From Porogramme epimiltina (lineage: Eukaryota; Basidiomycota; Agaricomycetes; Polyporales; Polyporaceae): a DNA stretch of 31,658 nucleotides. The number at the start of each line of letters is the position of its first letter. Position 1 is the stretch's first letter. Under the pieces are notes generated by a model. It ran no database searches. It saw only the letters and a program-made list of their open reading frames with translations, and had not been told where the DNA came from. The stretch is from NCBI GenBank assembly GCA_900155495.1, contig FTLJ01000551.1, positions 1 through 31,658 of the forward strand, written 5' to 3'. Position numbers and translations under genes: made by a program. This document shows positions 1-9,910 of the stretch, in pieces.

Positions 1-48
1 TGGTAGGTGGGGGCAGAGTGGCTCTGGGTTCAATCCCCAGGATGCGCA
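1..48 (+). tRNA. Possible 3' half of a tRNA gene, cut by the window edge
   Basis: Positions 24-40 form a perfect 5-bp T stem (CTGGG/CCCAG) around the loop TTCAATC, and GGTTCAATCC matches the pol III B box. The next seven bases (GATGCGC, 41-47) and the A at 48 would be the 3' acceptor strand and discriminator; the pairing 5' strand would lie outside the window. CAGAG at 14-18 could be the 3' side of the anticodon stem if an intron separates it from the rest. The anticodon is not visible and no T-run terminator follows closely, so this may be chance or a relic. Confidence 0.35.
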
Positions 49-624
49 AAAGTAAATGGGTAGGGTGCTAACATCACGTGACGAACGAAAACCGTTACAG
101 ATGATAACATAAAAACTTGACAAAGAGGAAAATATCGTAGACTCAGAAAATGTTGTGAAAACCTTTCGAAAGTGGAAGCCACGTGTCTGGACTTCGTCTC
201 GGCTTTTCATGGGGAGAAAATTCGGAAATGCCCGCTGTGTGAAGGATAGGCGTGTACTCGTCATTGACATGTCTCAATGAGACGATATCTCCAAATAACA
301 TGTCTAGACGCCACGCTGACATGGGTCTTCGATTGGGAATGGATGGCACAGGGGGGAAGTAGCAACAAGGGTTGAATGTTCATGATCATGCACCATGTAC
401 AGAACGTAGCTGTCAACACAAGAATGCTAGAGATAGTCCTTTGTTAGTGTACGAGGTTACGTCGTCCGCGAGGTTGAGTCACGACGCATTGTAGTGTCCG
501 GCAATTTCTTTAGAAAAAATTCTTATTCCTGTATATAAAGCGCTTACATACGATTCTGGTACTCTACGCGTTTGTTCTTTGGCGACCCAGCTCGCTTCCC
601 CGCCTATCTAGAACAAACAGCGCC
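49..624. other. Intergenic, left of the WD40 gene
   Basis: I see no convincing gene here. A 68-codon open frame on the minus strand (143-349) resembles no family and lacks gene-like context. A TATA-like stretch on the plus strand near 531-541 (GTATATAAAG) lies just beyond the 3' end of the minus-strand WD40 gene, with no plus-strand reading frame of substance behind it. Confidence 0.5.
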
Positions 625-2057
625 CTATTCCCGCGCATCCCCCACGCCCGTTGCCCGATCCAGCAAAACCACATCCTTCAAGAGGCGCATATAGACAGTC
701 CCGTCATCGGAACCTGATACCAGATGCTCTCCGTCCGGTGTAAACGCAACTCGGGTCACCTTGTCCTTGTGTTCGTTGAACATCTTCACCCTCGTGCCGT
801 CGCTGCGCTTCCACAGCCTCACCGTGCTGTCCCACGACGCGGTCGCGATGTACTCCTTGTCCGGCGAGAATGCGGCCGCGTTCACCGCGCTGTCGTGGCC
901 CTCCAGCGACAACAGCTGCTCGCCTGTGAACGACGCGTTCACCCGCGCCGTCGCGTCATCCGACGCGAACAGAACCTTCGTGCTGTCTTCGGAGAATGAT
1001 ACGTCCACCACAGGCCCGTGGTGCTCGTGAAACGTTACGAGCTCGTCGCCCGTCTCCGCGCTCCACACCCGCACCGTGCCGTCCTCAGAGCCCGTCACGA
1101 GGCGCGCGCCGGGCGGGTCGAACTCGCCCGCCCATATCACACCCTCGTGCCCTCGCAGCTCGTGAAGCAACGCGCCCGTATGCACGCCCCACACGCGCCC
1201 AGTAACGTCTGCACCACCCGACGCCAACCGGAGGCCACCAGGCGGCGAGAAGCGCACGAACAAGACGGGTCCTGTGTGACCCTCGAGCGTGTGCAGCGTC
1301 GTGCCGTTTTCCACGTCCCAGATGCGGATGGTGCAGTCGTCAAAACAAGTTGCGAGGTGTGTGCCGTTGGGCGACCATACGACGTTCTGGATCGCGTCTC
1401 TGTGTCCGCCGAGTGTAGCAAAGAGCGTGCCGTCGGCGATGTTCCACAAGTGGACCACATGCTCGCTGCCGGCAGACGCTAGGATGGTGCTGTCCGGGGA
1501 GAAGGAGAGGGCCCAGATGATGTCTTGGAGGGAGTCCCAGGTACGGGAGAAGACTGGGTGGAAGATGTCCCAGAGGATGATGGAGTCGTCGGAGCCACTT
1601 GCGGCCCATCTGCTGTCTGGCGAGACGGCCATGGACATCACGACACTCGTGTGGGCGTTAGTGGCAGCTCCCTGCCCTATGCGTCGGCTGGCTGCTTCGT
1701 CCTCATTCATCTCTTCATCTTCGTCCGCTGTGGGACCCCGCTGATCTCCGTGTTCCTCCTCATCGTTTTGAGGTTCATCTAGCGGCATCGTGTCCACTGA
1801 TTCATGAGTGAGAGGGTACATTACGACGGTCGAGAGAAAGACATACCGGGCTCCTCGGGTTGAGCAGTTGTGGCATTTTCCGAGCCTCCGATATACACCT
1901 CATTCACCGCTTCTACCAGCTCTGAAACACGGATATCCACGGAAATTGTTCCAACACCGTCTTCGTTGACATCAATAGGGGGAGCCCATATGAGTGCTTG
2001 AAGAGTTCTCGTTGATATACCTCCCAGGGAGCGACGGGGGTACCGTGATGGCAACAT
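625..2057 (-). CDS. WD40-repeat protein (eight repeats)
   Basis: Two exons, 2057-1847 and 1796-625, joined across a 50-nt intron (GTATGT...CAG, 1797-1846), give 460 aa. The frame is continuous across the junction (E-E-P-V-D-T-M). Residues 1-70 are a leader with no recognised domain, and 77-105 is a very acidic Asp/Glu stretch. From about residue 119 there are eight WD40 units, each with a GH- or EH-like start, an SPD/SPG turn and W-D, W-K or W-S at the end; repeat 6 lacks its terminal Trp and repeat 8 is degenerate. Such propellers are protein-binding scaffolds. The overall pattern of tightly spaced repeats resembles Tup1- or Lis1-like scaffolds, but nothing visible fixes the partner. Starting at 1821 instead would drop exon 1; the strong intron and upstream TATA box favour 2057. 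Confidence 0.9.
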
Positions 2058-2113
2058 TTCATGGTGAGAGCAAAGGCGGAGGGCTGTGCGCGTCCTGGAG
2101 AGATGGTCGTTAG

Positions 2114-2122
2114 ATTATATAG
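2114..2122 (-). promoter_or_regulatory. TATA box of the WD40 gene
   Basis: On the minus strand the sequence reads CTATATAAT, about 60 bp upstream of the WD40 start codon at 2057, a typical core-promoter distance. Confidence 0.5.
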
Positions 2123-2486
2123 GTGGCACAGCCCAAACCTAATATCGTACTCGGAACACGTTCCTGGCAGCGCCTCGAGGCGCTGTCACTTGTGTTTCGC
2201 ACGAGGACGAGGGCCACCTGGCGCCAATGAATCGGCGCTAACCCGTGCATGCTCCTCGATCATTATGAAAGCTAGGGCCCCCACCGCTCATTACTGGAGC
2301 ATGGGCTATGCAATGACAGAACCCAAGGGAGGTAGAGCCCCAGAAGCTTAAAGTAGGCGATCGAGGAAAGAGCTGATTGATTCTGAGAAAAAAAAACAGT
2401 ACCAGTCTGTCAGAGGACTTTGCTATCCCAAACCTCATCATGATATCCCTTGGTCACAGTATCTACCACGCCTTCGTCTTCCTCAG
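2123..2486. other. Intergenic between WD40 and F-box-like gene 1
   Basis: Upstream DNA of the WD40 gene and downstream DNA of F-box-like gene 1, both on the minus strand. A 96-codon open frame on the plus strand (2061-2351) shows no recognisable domain and is treated as chance. Confidence 0.5.
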
Positions 2487-3937
2487 CTATCCCCTAAGAT
2501 GCCCGTCTCGTTTCCAATCCCGGTGATTGCCATATTCTGATTGACGAAGTTAACAATGATTGACGTTATATGTGCCATCACGCGCAAGGCGGCGTTTTAA
2601 TAGTACCTCAAGGACGAGCGCTTTCGACTCACCAATCTCCACATGCAGCCTCTTCTCTGACATTGCGACCGGAAAGCACTTGCTGCATTCACTAAGGAGG
2701 TTTCCTTTATTGTACATTTCATTTTGAGGGACAGAGCGTATTCTGATGTTGAGGATTATACCTTGCCAACAATAGCGTTAATGATCCTGCGGTCATGCGA
2801 ATTTGTGATGGAGAAATGAAGGGCAAGTGTTACACACCTTCACAATTTTCATCCACGACAATTCCAATGCACCGCAGATAGTCAATCGCTTCTCTTCTAG
2901 TAGCGTGTCGTAAATAGACATTCAAACCCAATTCACGAGAGGGAGTGTTTGGGTTCCATGAGCTGAGAATACCACCAAGGGAGTCCACGTATTGCGAGTA
3001 TTGATCTGGCGTTACACCCATATCCTCAAGCACGAGGGATCGAAGACTAGTAAAGCTGACAACGTCTGGCCAAGTACCGATTATCTCAGAATCTCCAATG
3101 TCCCGCGAGATTCTTAAATATTCGAGTTGTTTCGGTGCAGAGAGATGAGAGAGAATTTCATTCAGACCGGGGAAGTCTTCTATCGATATCTCCAACTATG
3201 CTGACTGTCAGTGATGTAGATCAGGTAACTGAGAGCGGCATTACCTCCAATCGGCCCAACTGCCTCAAAAACGTGCCCTGTCTGATTCGCCGTGATTGTG
3301 CTACATTTCCAGTAGAGGTCGAACAACCGATTTCGCACAATCGCAGTACTTTTAAACCAGTGAAGGAATGGAGGAGTGCCAAGAGATCATCGAGGCTGGG
3401 GAAGGTTACAAGGGTTATCTCCAGTGATGAAACGGAAGGAATGATAGCATAATATCGCAAATGATGACGAGGGACAATAAAATGAGTAGTGTTTGATGAC
3501 TTGTGGTCCTCCTTGGCCTGGGCTCCCCTCGAGATGATCCTGAGGAATTTGACAGACGTAAGGCGCCATGCTGTTTTCGTTACAAGGATCGAGATAGGGT
3601 TTTGGGTCGGGTAGACTTCACGACCACCAGTGTACTTGGCGCAGCAAATGATCATCGTGTCCACATAATTCGTATAGCGATTCTCATAGTGCTCTATTTG
3701 TGCCTTCGGGCTGCGGACAATAATGAGTTGAAAGAGCCAGAGCTGTGCGCGAGGCCTCCATTCCCTAGAAACAAGGGCACATTGCTGGAGTGCCCTAAAG
3801 GCTGGAATGGGGGAGTTGGATACCAGGAATTCATAGTTCTTCACTTCCTCCAGCAGTTCGTACCCGAGGGCATCTATGATGAGGTCGCAGATTTCACTGG
3901 GGAGTCTGGGCTGGCTGTAGAGTCGCGGGGCGGCCAT
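2487..3937 (-). CDS. F-box-like leucine-rich protein 1
   Basis: Four exons: 3937-3245, 3195-2838, 2761-2633 and 2536-2487; introns of 49, 76 and 96 nt; 409 aa. The N-terminus has the Agaricomycete F-box-like signature: LPSEICDLIIDAL at about 13-25, then CALVSREWRPRAQLWLF. The middle is an irregular Leu/Ile-rich solenoid with a TPSRELGL stretch. The last two exons encode the short tail shared with the other copies in this window, ending in Y-x5-W. Translation would stop at 2830 if the second intron (donor GTGTGT, branch TTAAC, acceptor CAAG) were retained. I prefer splicing because the extension matches the tails of the paralogues at 11585-21291. Family knowledge suggests a substrate-recognition subunit of an SCF ubiquitin ligase; the target is unknown. 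The start at 3937 is the first ATG just before the F-box motif; the open frame runs up to 4168, through a tRNA-like element. Confidence 0.78.
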
Positions 3938-4100
3938 GATGCGGTACAAGGGAGGAGACGGGGAGTGTCCCTGGACGCGGTGAACAAGTTGGGAGACTAG
4001 TAAAGGAGCGTCGTAATTCGGATGGTTCGGCGGCCTAGGAGCCGTGCGCCTACAGATTGTTTGGCGCAAGGTTGATAGTATTGTGTGCTGCGTATATCTT

Positions 4101-4200
4101 ATTGTGAAAGTAGTGTAGTGGCTACTGCCACATCCCGTGCAAATCGTCTCGCGTTCGAATCCCTTCATCGGAATTGAAGGTCGAACGATTTAATTTTTGC
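4101..4200 (+). repeat. tRNA-like element (tRNA relic or tRNA-derived SINE head)
   Basis: TAGTGTAGTGG at 4111-4121 matches a pol III A box and forms a perfect 4-bp D stem (GTAG at 4110-4113 with CTAC at 4122-4125). GTTCGAATCC at about 4153-4162 matches the B box. The T stem and acceptor stem do not pair, and the anticodon arm is only partly paired, so this is not an intact tRNA. A run of five T at about 4194-4198 could terminate pol III transcription. No other copy was noticed in the window. Confidence 0.4.
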
Positions 4201-4473
4201 TTAGCTATTCGAGAACCTGATTAATGCGTTACAGCCCTACTATACCAGACTCCCGCCGTTGTGACGACCATTCCGTGAATTCACTCGGACGAAACATGTT
4301 CGCTCATGACCTTTGGCATACGGACAACAAAGCACACGCCATCCTCAGGAACTATAACATGCTACTCTCTAGGACAAGTATCCATGCACCCCACAGCCCA
4401 TCCGCCTTCCAACCCGCACAGGACTTCGTGCGTTTTCTTCCTCTCACCCGCTTCCGAATCCAGCACACCCCGC

Positions 4474-5783
4474 TCACAAAACGAACGCAGCCCCCGCAAC
4501 AGCACCCACCAACGCCCCCGCAACACCGAGCACGCCGCCGCGCGCGCCAGCCCACTCCGCACGGAGCCCGCGGGCCGCGTTCGACGTCTGGCTCTGCGCC
4601 GCCGTGCTCGCCGACGACGTGCCCGCGCTCGTCCCCGCGCTCGTCCCCGCACTCGTCCCCGCGCTCGTCCCCACACTGGTGCCCACGCTGGTGCCAGTTC
4701 CGGTAGAGGTGCCGGGGGCGGTCGCGGTGCCCGTGGCGGTGCTCTCGACGCTCGTGCGGGTGCCCGTCGCGCTCGCGGTGTCCGTGCCAGTCGCGCTCGC
4801 GGTGCCCGTGCCCGTCGCGCTGCCCGAGACTGTGTGAGGGGGACGCGTCAGCGGTGTGCCCCGAAAAGCGAGAACGGAGGCGAGGCGGAAGCAGAGGGGA
4901 GAGGAGAGAGATCCGCGCGGATCACATCAGACCGCACGGGCGCGCGGGCGAGGGGTGGCGGTCGCGCGTCCGAGTCGCGGCGGATGCGCGACCACACCGC
5001 GGGACCTGTGGGGCTCGGATCCGCGCAATATGCACCTGCGAGGCACTGATACTGATGCTCGACACGCCCCAAGTGTCCCAGTGTCAGACCCACCCAAGGT
5101 CTTTACGGAATAATTCGGTTAATTCGGTGGGGGACGTCGTGCGCGACGGGCGGGGACGTCACGGGGTGCGCCGCCGCCATCAGGAGACGTCGGGCGACCG
5201 TGTGACGCAGGCGCACGCGCCCCTCCCCCCTCCCCTTCTCCATCACGGTCTACGCGCATATACCCCACGAATCCAGCGGCGAAGCTCGAACCCGCGCCGC
5301 CCCACGTGAGCCAAAAAGCACCGAGGGGCCCCCAACAACACGCATCCATACACGAAAAAGGACACTCACTCGCAGCGCACTCGGCGCTCTGGAGGGCGCG
5401 GGCGGCCTGGACGTCGGCGGGGGTGCAGGACGACTCGAGGCAGCTCGTCGCGGCCTGCTGGAACTGCAGGTTCGTGCAAACGCACGCTACGTCGGTGCTG
5501 TGAGCAGGCGCGGGATGACGTCAGCGTTCGGTCACGCGGCGCGCGCAGGCGTGATGTCAAGAAGGAGGGAAGAGGAAGAGGGGAACGGGGGGTGGGCGGT
5601 GAGAGAGGGGGACGAGACGTACAAGGACGTGCAGCCGTTGGCGGACGCAGCCTGCGAGACGCAGGTGAGGATGCAGGCGTTGATCCCGGAGGTGCCGGTG
5701 GGGAGCGCGCTGGTCGCGGTGGTGCTCTGCGCGTGTGCGGAGGCGGCGGCGAGGACGACGGCGGCGAGCGCGGCGAACTTCAT
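4474..5783 (-). CDS. CFEM-domain, GPI-anchored cell-surface protein
   Basis: Three exons, 5783-5623, 5497-5370 and 4829-4474, separated by introns of 125 and 540 nt, give 214 aa. Residues 1-18 are a clean signal peptide (cut after AHA). The CFEM domain has all eight cysteines, at 37, 41, 51, 59, 61, 73, 78 and 94, and Asp56 sits between Cys51 and Cys59 where CFEM proteins keep a conserved Asp that can ligate haem. Exon 3 is a Gly/Thr/Ser/Ala linker with GTSAGTS repeats, followed by a hydrophobic end (VLGVAGALVGAVAGAAFVL) fitting a GPI-attachment signal. CFEM proteins serve in haem or iron capture, adhesion or host interaction; which applies here is unknown. The large second intron has a good branch site and acceptor (CTGAC, CACACAG); a small exon inside it is not excluded. 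Confidence 0.87.
4617..4700. repeat. 12-bp minisatellite in the CFEM linker
   Basis: About five to six near-identical 12-bp units (GTCCCCGCGCTC on the plus strand) lie in tandem, with diverged flanking units. On the coding strand each unit encodes G-T-S-A or G-T-S-V, so the repeat lengthens the cell-wall-spanning Ser/Thr linker without shifting the frame. Copy number is likely to vary between strains. Confidence 0.8.
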
Positions 5784-5882
5784 TTTAGCAGCGGGCGTTC
5801 GAGAGCGTTAGAGGAGGGAAAAGGGGGGTGCCGGGGGGAGGAGGAGCAGGCGGGGGAGCCGCGGCCAGAGGCCGTTCCGCCG

Positions 5883-5890
5883 TTTTTATA
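5883..5890 (-). promoter_or_regulatory. TATA box of the CFEM gene
   Basis: The minus strand reads TATAAAAA, 100 bp upstream of the CFEM start codon. A hexanucleotide run (TCAGGC, four units, about 5929-5948) lies just upstream. Confidence 0.55.
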
Positions 5891-5948
5891 GCCCGTCCAA
5901 AAAGCCTTCTAGGTTCTAGCTCCAGCTCTCAGGCTCAGGCTCAGGCTC

Positions 5949-7646
5949 TGGCATCTGGGGTGGGGAATGGTGGCATTGATTCGACGGCGCGGCGCCTTCT
6001 GCGGTCTGCATCAGTCTGCATCAACAAGAACCCCGGCGGCGGTGACCGAGACCGTGGCGGCCCGTCGCGGATTTAGAACTCGGTGCATACATGCACGCTT
6101 GCTTGCTGGCACATGCGAGGCACGCCCTGTCGACGTGTTGAAGAGAAACTGGCGGGCGCCTGTTTGCGTCCAGGCCCGCGCCGGGTGATGCTGTGTTTTG
6201 CAGAGCGCCATCATCGACATCATACGCCTCTTCTGCCTCCACCACCACCGTGACCTAAACACCCCTCGCCGCCCTCTCACCCCCTCGCCCCACAATCCAC
6301 ACCGCCCGCAACACGTCCCCGCGGATGACCCCAAGACGCGGCTAGGCCCGCGTGGCGCACGCTGATCAGCCCTGTCAGGCGCCCCGAGCCTAGCCTTCCG
6401 CCTTCCCGCCTTCCCTGCGAGCCGCCTGCAGCCTCCTCGTCCGCGCCGTGCGTGCGCATTCATTCCCCCCAACTCCGATCTGTCCCCCCGCCCCAACTCT
6501 CTCATCCGCAGCCCGCCCCGTGCCCGCCCCTTGTCTAGCCGCGTGGGGCCCACTGGCCGCTGCGCAACCCGTGGCCTGGCTGGGCGGCTTGAGCAGGACT
6601 CAGGAGGGCGCGTCGTAGGCCCGGGGAGGAGCCCCGGGGAGGTCACGGTTTAACTAGTACTGGGGTACGTCCTTCCCTCTCTGCCCAGTCGATCCGCCTC
6701 GCATGCGGTGCCCACGGCCCCGTATGCCCGTCCCCTTCCTTCTCCCCTCCATCTCCGCCTCCGTCCTCCTTCCCGCCTTCCGGAGCTCCCCACCCCTTCC
6801 TCCCCACTCCAAACACACGCGGTGTCTTACTCCACCGTCGCGATGGTCGGAGGAAGAAGCCGTCGGCTGTGGCGGGACGTCTCGGCGTAGACATGTACAT
6901 GGTCTCCCGTTTGTATGCACGTCTCGTACGTCCTCCGTTGAATAACAAGCAATCCACCTGTCCCCGCCCAACCACAACATGCGAACCCCCCACCATTCAT
7001 GGCACAGTCAAATCACACCGCGCCCCGGCGCAGCCAAACACAAACAGGCAGATCGATGGCCGCGCGCGAACCCCGGTCCCCAAACCCAACTCCGTCCCGG
7101 CGAGAGCCCACCAGACCGGAACCTCCGCCCGCCCCACGAAGCCCCGGAGCGCGGGAACTTACCACCCCACGGGGCGCACGGCGGGGCGTGTCCGTGTCCA
7201 GCCGCGGCCCGCATACAGCCAAGCCTCGCTCTGGGTGCCTCGGGAAGCCAGACGGCTGTAGTTTGTTCGAAGTTCGAATGGCCGTGCTTGGGGGCGGGAA
7301 TAGCAGGGGCTAGACGAGGTGCGCGGCCCGAGTGGCGGCGGCGGCGGATTTGCTAGCTCTTCCTTCGCACGCTGGACTGGCACGGTGCGGTGTTGAATCT
7401 TGATGTGCGGAAATCCCTAGGCCTAGGGCCGGACTAGATACATAAGAGACGAGGCCGGGATCTTCAATCGTACACGTCGTGACTCGTGATACATATACCA
7501 TGATACAATACAAGTTGAGTACAGAGACTGGAAGCACGCGCATAAGCGACCCAGAATGAAAACAATTCCTATCACAATATCACGCACCTGCTCTTCCTTT
7601 CCACCCTTCAACTGTCGTTCTCCCGCCAGGTCATGCCTCGAGGAGC
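5949..7646. other. Long GC-rich spacer upstream of the CFEM gene
   Basis: About 1.7 kb between the CFEM promoter and the 3' end of the O-methyltransferase gene, both on the minus strand. Several long frames are open (for example 6011-6646 and 6643-6996, minus) but all are Arg/Gly/Pro-rich composition artefacts without domains or splice-site logic. I see no gene, RNA or mobile element. Confidence 0.5.
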
Positions 7647-9803
7647 CTATACAGGCACCGCAGTCGTGTACGCCCACAGCGCCCCGGGCGTCCGCCTCAC
7701 TTCGACGGCCCTCCACCCCGCCGACAACAACAACGCCGCCATCTCCCCCACCGTCTTCTCCCTCGCGTCGAACATCCCCATCATCTGCCAGTGCGACGCG
7801 CCCGTCAACCCTTCACCCCCAACACCCCAACACGAGCAAGACGCACCATGACGTCGATCAAGTACCCATGCACGTTCGCCTTGCCCAAATTCGGGAGCAG
7901 CGGCGAGCCCGGCGGCACGAACGGCGCGCCCGCGCCCGGGACCGCCTCCTCCCCGCCCTCTCCCTCCGCGTCGCACGCGTACGGGAGGAGCATGTCCCCC
8001 ACGAGCAGCTTCGTCTCCGGGCCCGCGGCCGCGCGGAGGTGCCCGAGGATCCTGTTCCGCGCACGCGCACGCGTGCGGAAGCGAACGTCAGCCACAACTC
8101 GCGCCATAGGAAAGGAGGGAGCAAGGCGAGAAGGGGGAGGAAGGAACACGTACTTGCGCGCCTCGTTGTCCTGCCAGTCATGCAGGACGAGCCTGACGAG
8201 GAACACATCCGGCGTCGCGCCGCCGCCAGGCAGCGCCTCCCACGGCTCGAGGAAGTCGCGCGCGCGGTACGCCATCCTCCCCGACTCAAAGAGCGGCGCC
8301 TCGCGCGCGCCCCACGCCTACCATCAGGCGGATTAGCGCGCAGTCAAAAGGAAGGAGAGCGGTGGGGAGGGAAGGGAGGGGGGAACGTACGGACTGGGCG
8401 GTGGCGACGACCTGCGCGCGGTCCTCGACGACGACGCGGACGTGCGCGTGGTGCTCCGCGACGATGATCGACGTCGCGCCGATCCCGCCCCCGACGTCGA
8501 CGAGCACCGCGCCCTCGGGGAGCGCGTCCCACGCGAAACCTGCCGCGCGCGCTCGCGATCAGCTTTGCGTTCCGCGCGCGTTATGAAAAGGGCGGAGAGG
8601 GGGGGGAGGGGGACTCACCGTGCAGGATGCCGTCCTTGGTCTCCCACTGGCGCGTGCCCGTCATCGCGTGCCCGAAGCGCGTCAGGCGCGCCTTGTTCTG
8701 CGGGAGCTCGAGCCACGGGAAGAACCCGAGCTTCGTGTCGAACGCGAGGTTGAACGGCGCCCACGAGTGCGCGACTTCGAGCGCCCCGTGCGCGCCGCCG
8801 TTTGCGGTGCCATTCGCGATGCCATTCGCGGTGCCATTCACGACACCATTTGTGATGGGTAAGGCGAAGTTGGTGTCGAACGTGTTCGTCGCGGCAGGGA
8901 TCGCCCAGTCGGTGAGCACGGAGATGAATTTGATCGCTTCGTCACCCCTCGAAGGACGCGAGTCAGGTGTATGTCACACATGGAAAAGCCATAAGGGAAT
9001 AGCATACGTGAGTGCGACGAAGGCAGCGACGCCATCTGTATCATTGTACTTGCTATCCGGACTACAGATGCGCATGTCAATAGTAGGACCGCCAATACTA
9101 GGAATGAAACGTACGCCTTGCGGAGCTGAGCCACGCTCTTGCCGCTGTCGACATACGAAGATCGCCGGTTGTTCGCATACACATCCGGCTTGACCTCGCG
9201 GAGATAATGTGATGTGGCCAGTAGTCTTAGAATGTGGCCTAGAACAGCGCTCAGTATCTTTGTAGTACATTATTAAGCAGAACACTAACTAAGGTTAGTT
9301 GGGTTGAGACCCATAGGGACCTTCGGCGCGACATTCTTCGGGAGCAAATCGACGATGTTCGCGTAGATGTCCTTCACGTGCAAGCCCTCCGGCCCCGCCT
9401 CACGCAGAATCTCCACTACGTTAGCCGTCTCCATGAACCGGATGCAAGCTGCGAATTGACCCTGCCTCAGATATCAGTTCACGTGACTATATGCGGGGGC
9501 TCCGTCGCAGAGGAAATAACGTACCGCTTGGACGTCTTCCATGAGCCCGAACCACGGCTTGTTCACGGTCGCATTCAGGTGGCCGCAGGCGGCAACGATA
9601 GTCTTGCACGCCGCTGCGACGACGGGGTCTCCCCTAAGCGCTTCCGCAAGCTCCTCCTCGGGCGTGTGCGAGCCAGTCGTGTAGTACGGGTCGTCAACCG
9701 AAGGAAAGTCGAGTGTCGGAGCGCGCTCGTGGTAGACGCGCTCCATGTCGTCGAGGGCCGTGCCAATCGCAGAGTGAAGGGCACGAAAGGTAGCAAAGGT
9801 CAT
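7647..9803 (-). CDS. SAM-dependent O-methyltransferase, family 2 (Methyltransf_2)
   Basis: Nine exons: 9803-9525, 9461-9290, 9238-9115, 9061-9008, 8947-8619, 8539-8391, 8317-8154, 8051-7847 and 7784-7647; introns 51-102 nt; 537 aa. The N-terminal half carries the dimerisation/substrate region (LRLLATSHYLREV, then YANNRRSSYVDSGKS). The C-terminal half is the Rossmann methyltransferase: SAM motif I VLVDVGGGIGAT at about 331-342, and FLVRLVLHDWQD at about 408-419 with His415 as the probable catalytic base. The end (REKTVGEMAALLLSAGW...) is the usual family C-terminus. Related fungal enzymes methylate phenolic or polyketide hydroxyls, but no biosynthetic partner lies nearby, so the substrate is unknown. 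An Asn-Gly-rich insertion at about 243-264 is unusual. Start: first ATG of an open exon 1, with a TATA box about 100 bp upstream. Confidence 0.93.
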
Positions 9804-9902
9804 CTTCAGCGGCAGGTGCGACGATCGGTAGGTGAGGCGAGTGTTTCAGAGGAGGGCGAACGTCGCGGAGCCGGGGAGCTAAAAGATGGCCCTTCAGTAC
9901 GT

Positions 9903-9910
9903 CTTATATG
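9903..9910 (-). promoter_or_regulatory. TATA box of the O-methyltransferase gene
   Basis: The minus strand reads CATATAAG about 100 bp upstream of the start codon at 9803. Confidence 0.5.

Noticed and set aside
724..1744. Several plus-strand open frames over the WD40 gene
   Set aside because: Shadows of the GC-rich WD40 coding strand; no domain.
4604..4837. 77-codon plus-strand frame rich in Val-Pro (VPALVPALVP...)
   Set aside because: An antisense reading of the GTSAGTS minisatellite.
4306..5049. 247-codon plus-strand frame over the CFEM gene
   Set aside because: An Arg/Ala/Pro artefact opposite the repeat exon and its intron; the CFEM model on the minus strand explains the sequence.
6011..6996. 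Long minus-strand frames in the GC-rich spacer
   Set aside because: Arg/Gly/Pro-rich, no recognised motif, no supporting splice sites.
7556..8467. 303-codon plus-strand open frame across the O-methyltransferase
   Set aside because: It is antisense to exons with clear methyltransferase motifs and reads as Arg-rich noise.
7556..9803. A secondary-metabolite gene cluster around the O-methyltransferase
   Set aside because: No synthase, P450, oxidoreductase or transporter lies within the flanks visible here.
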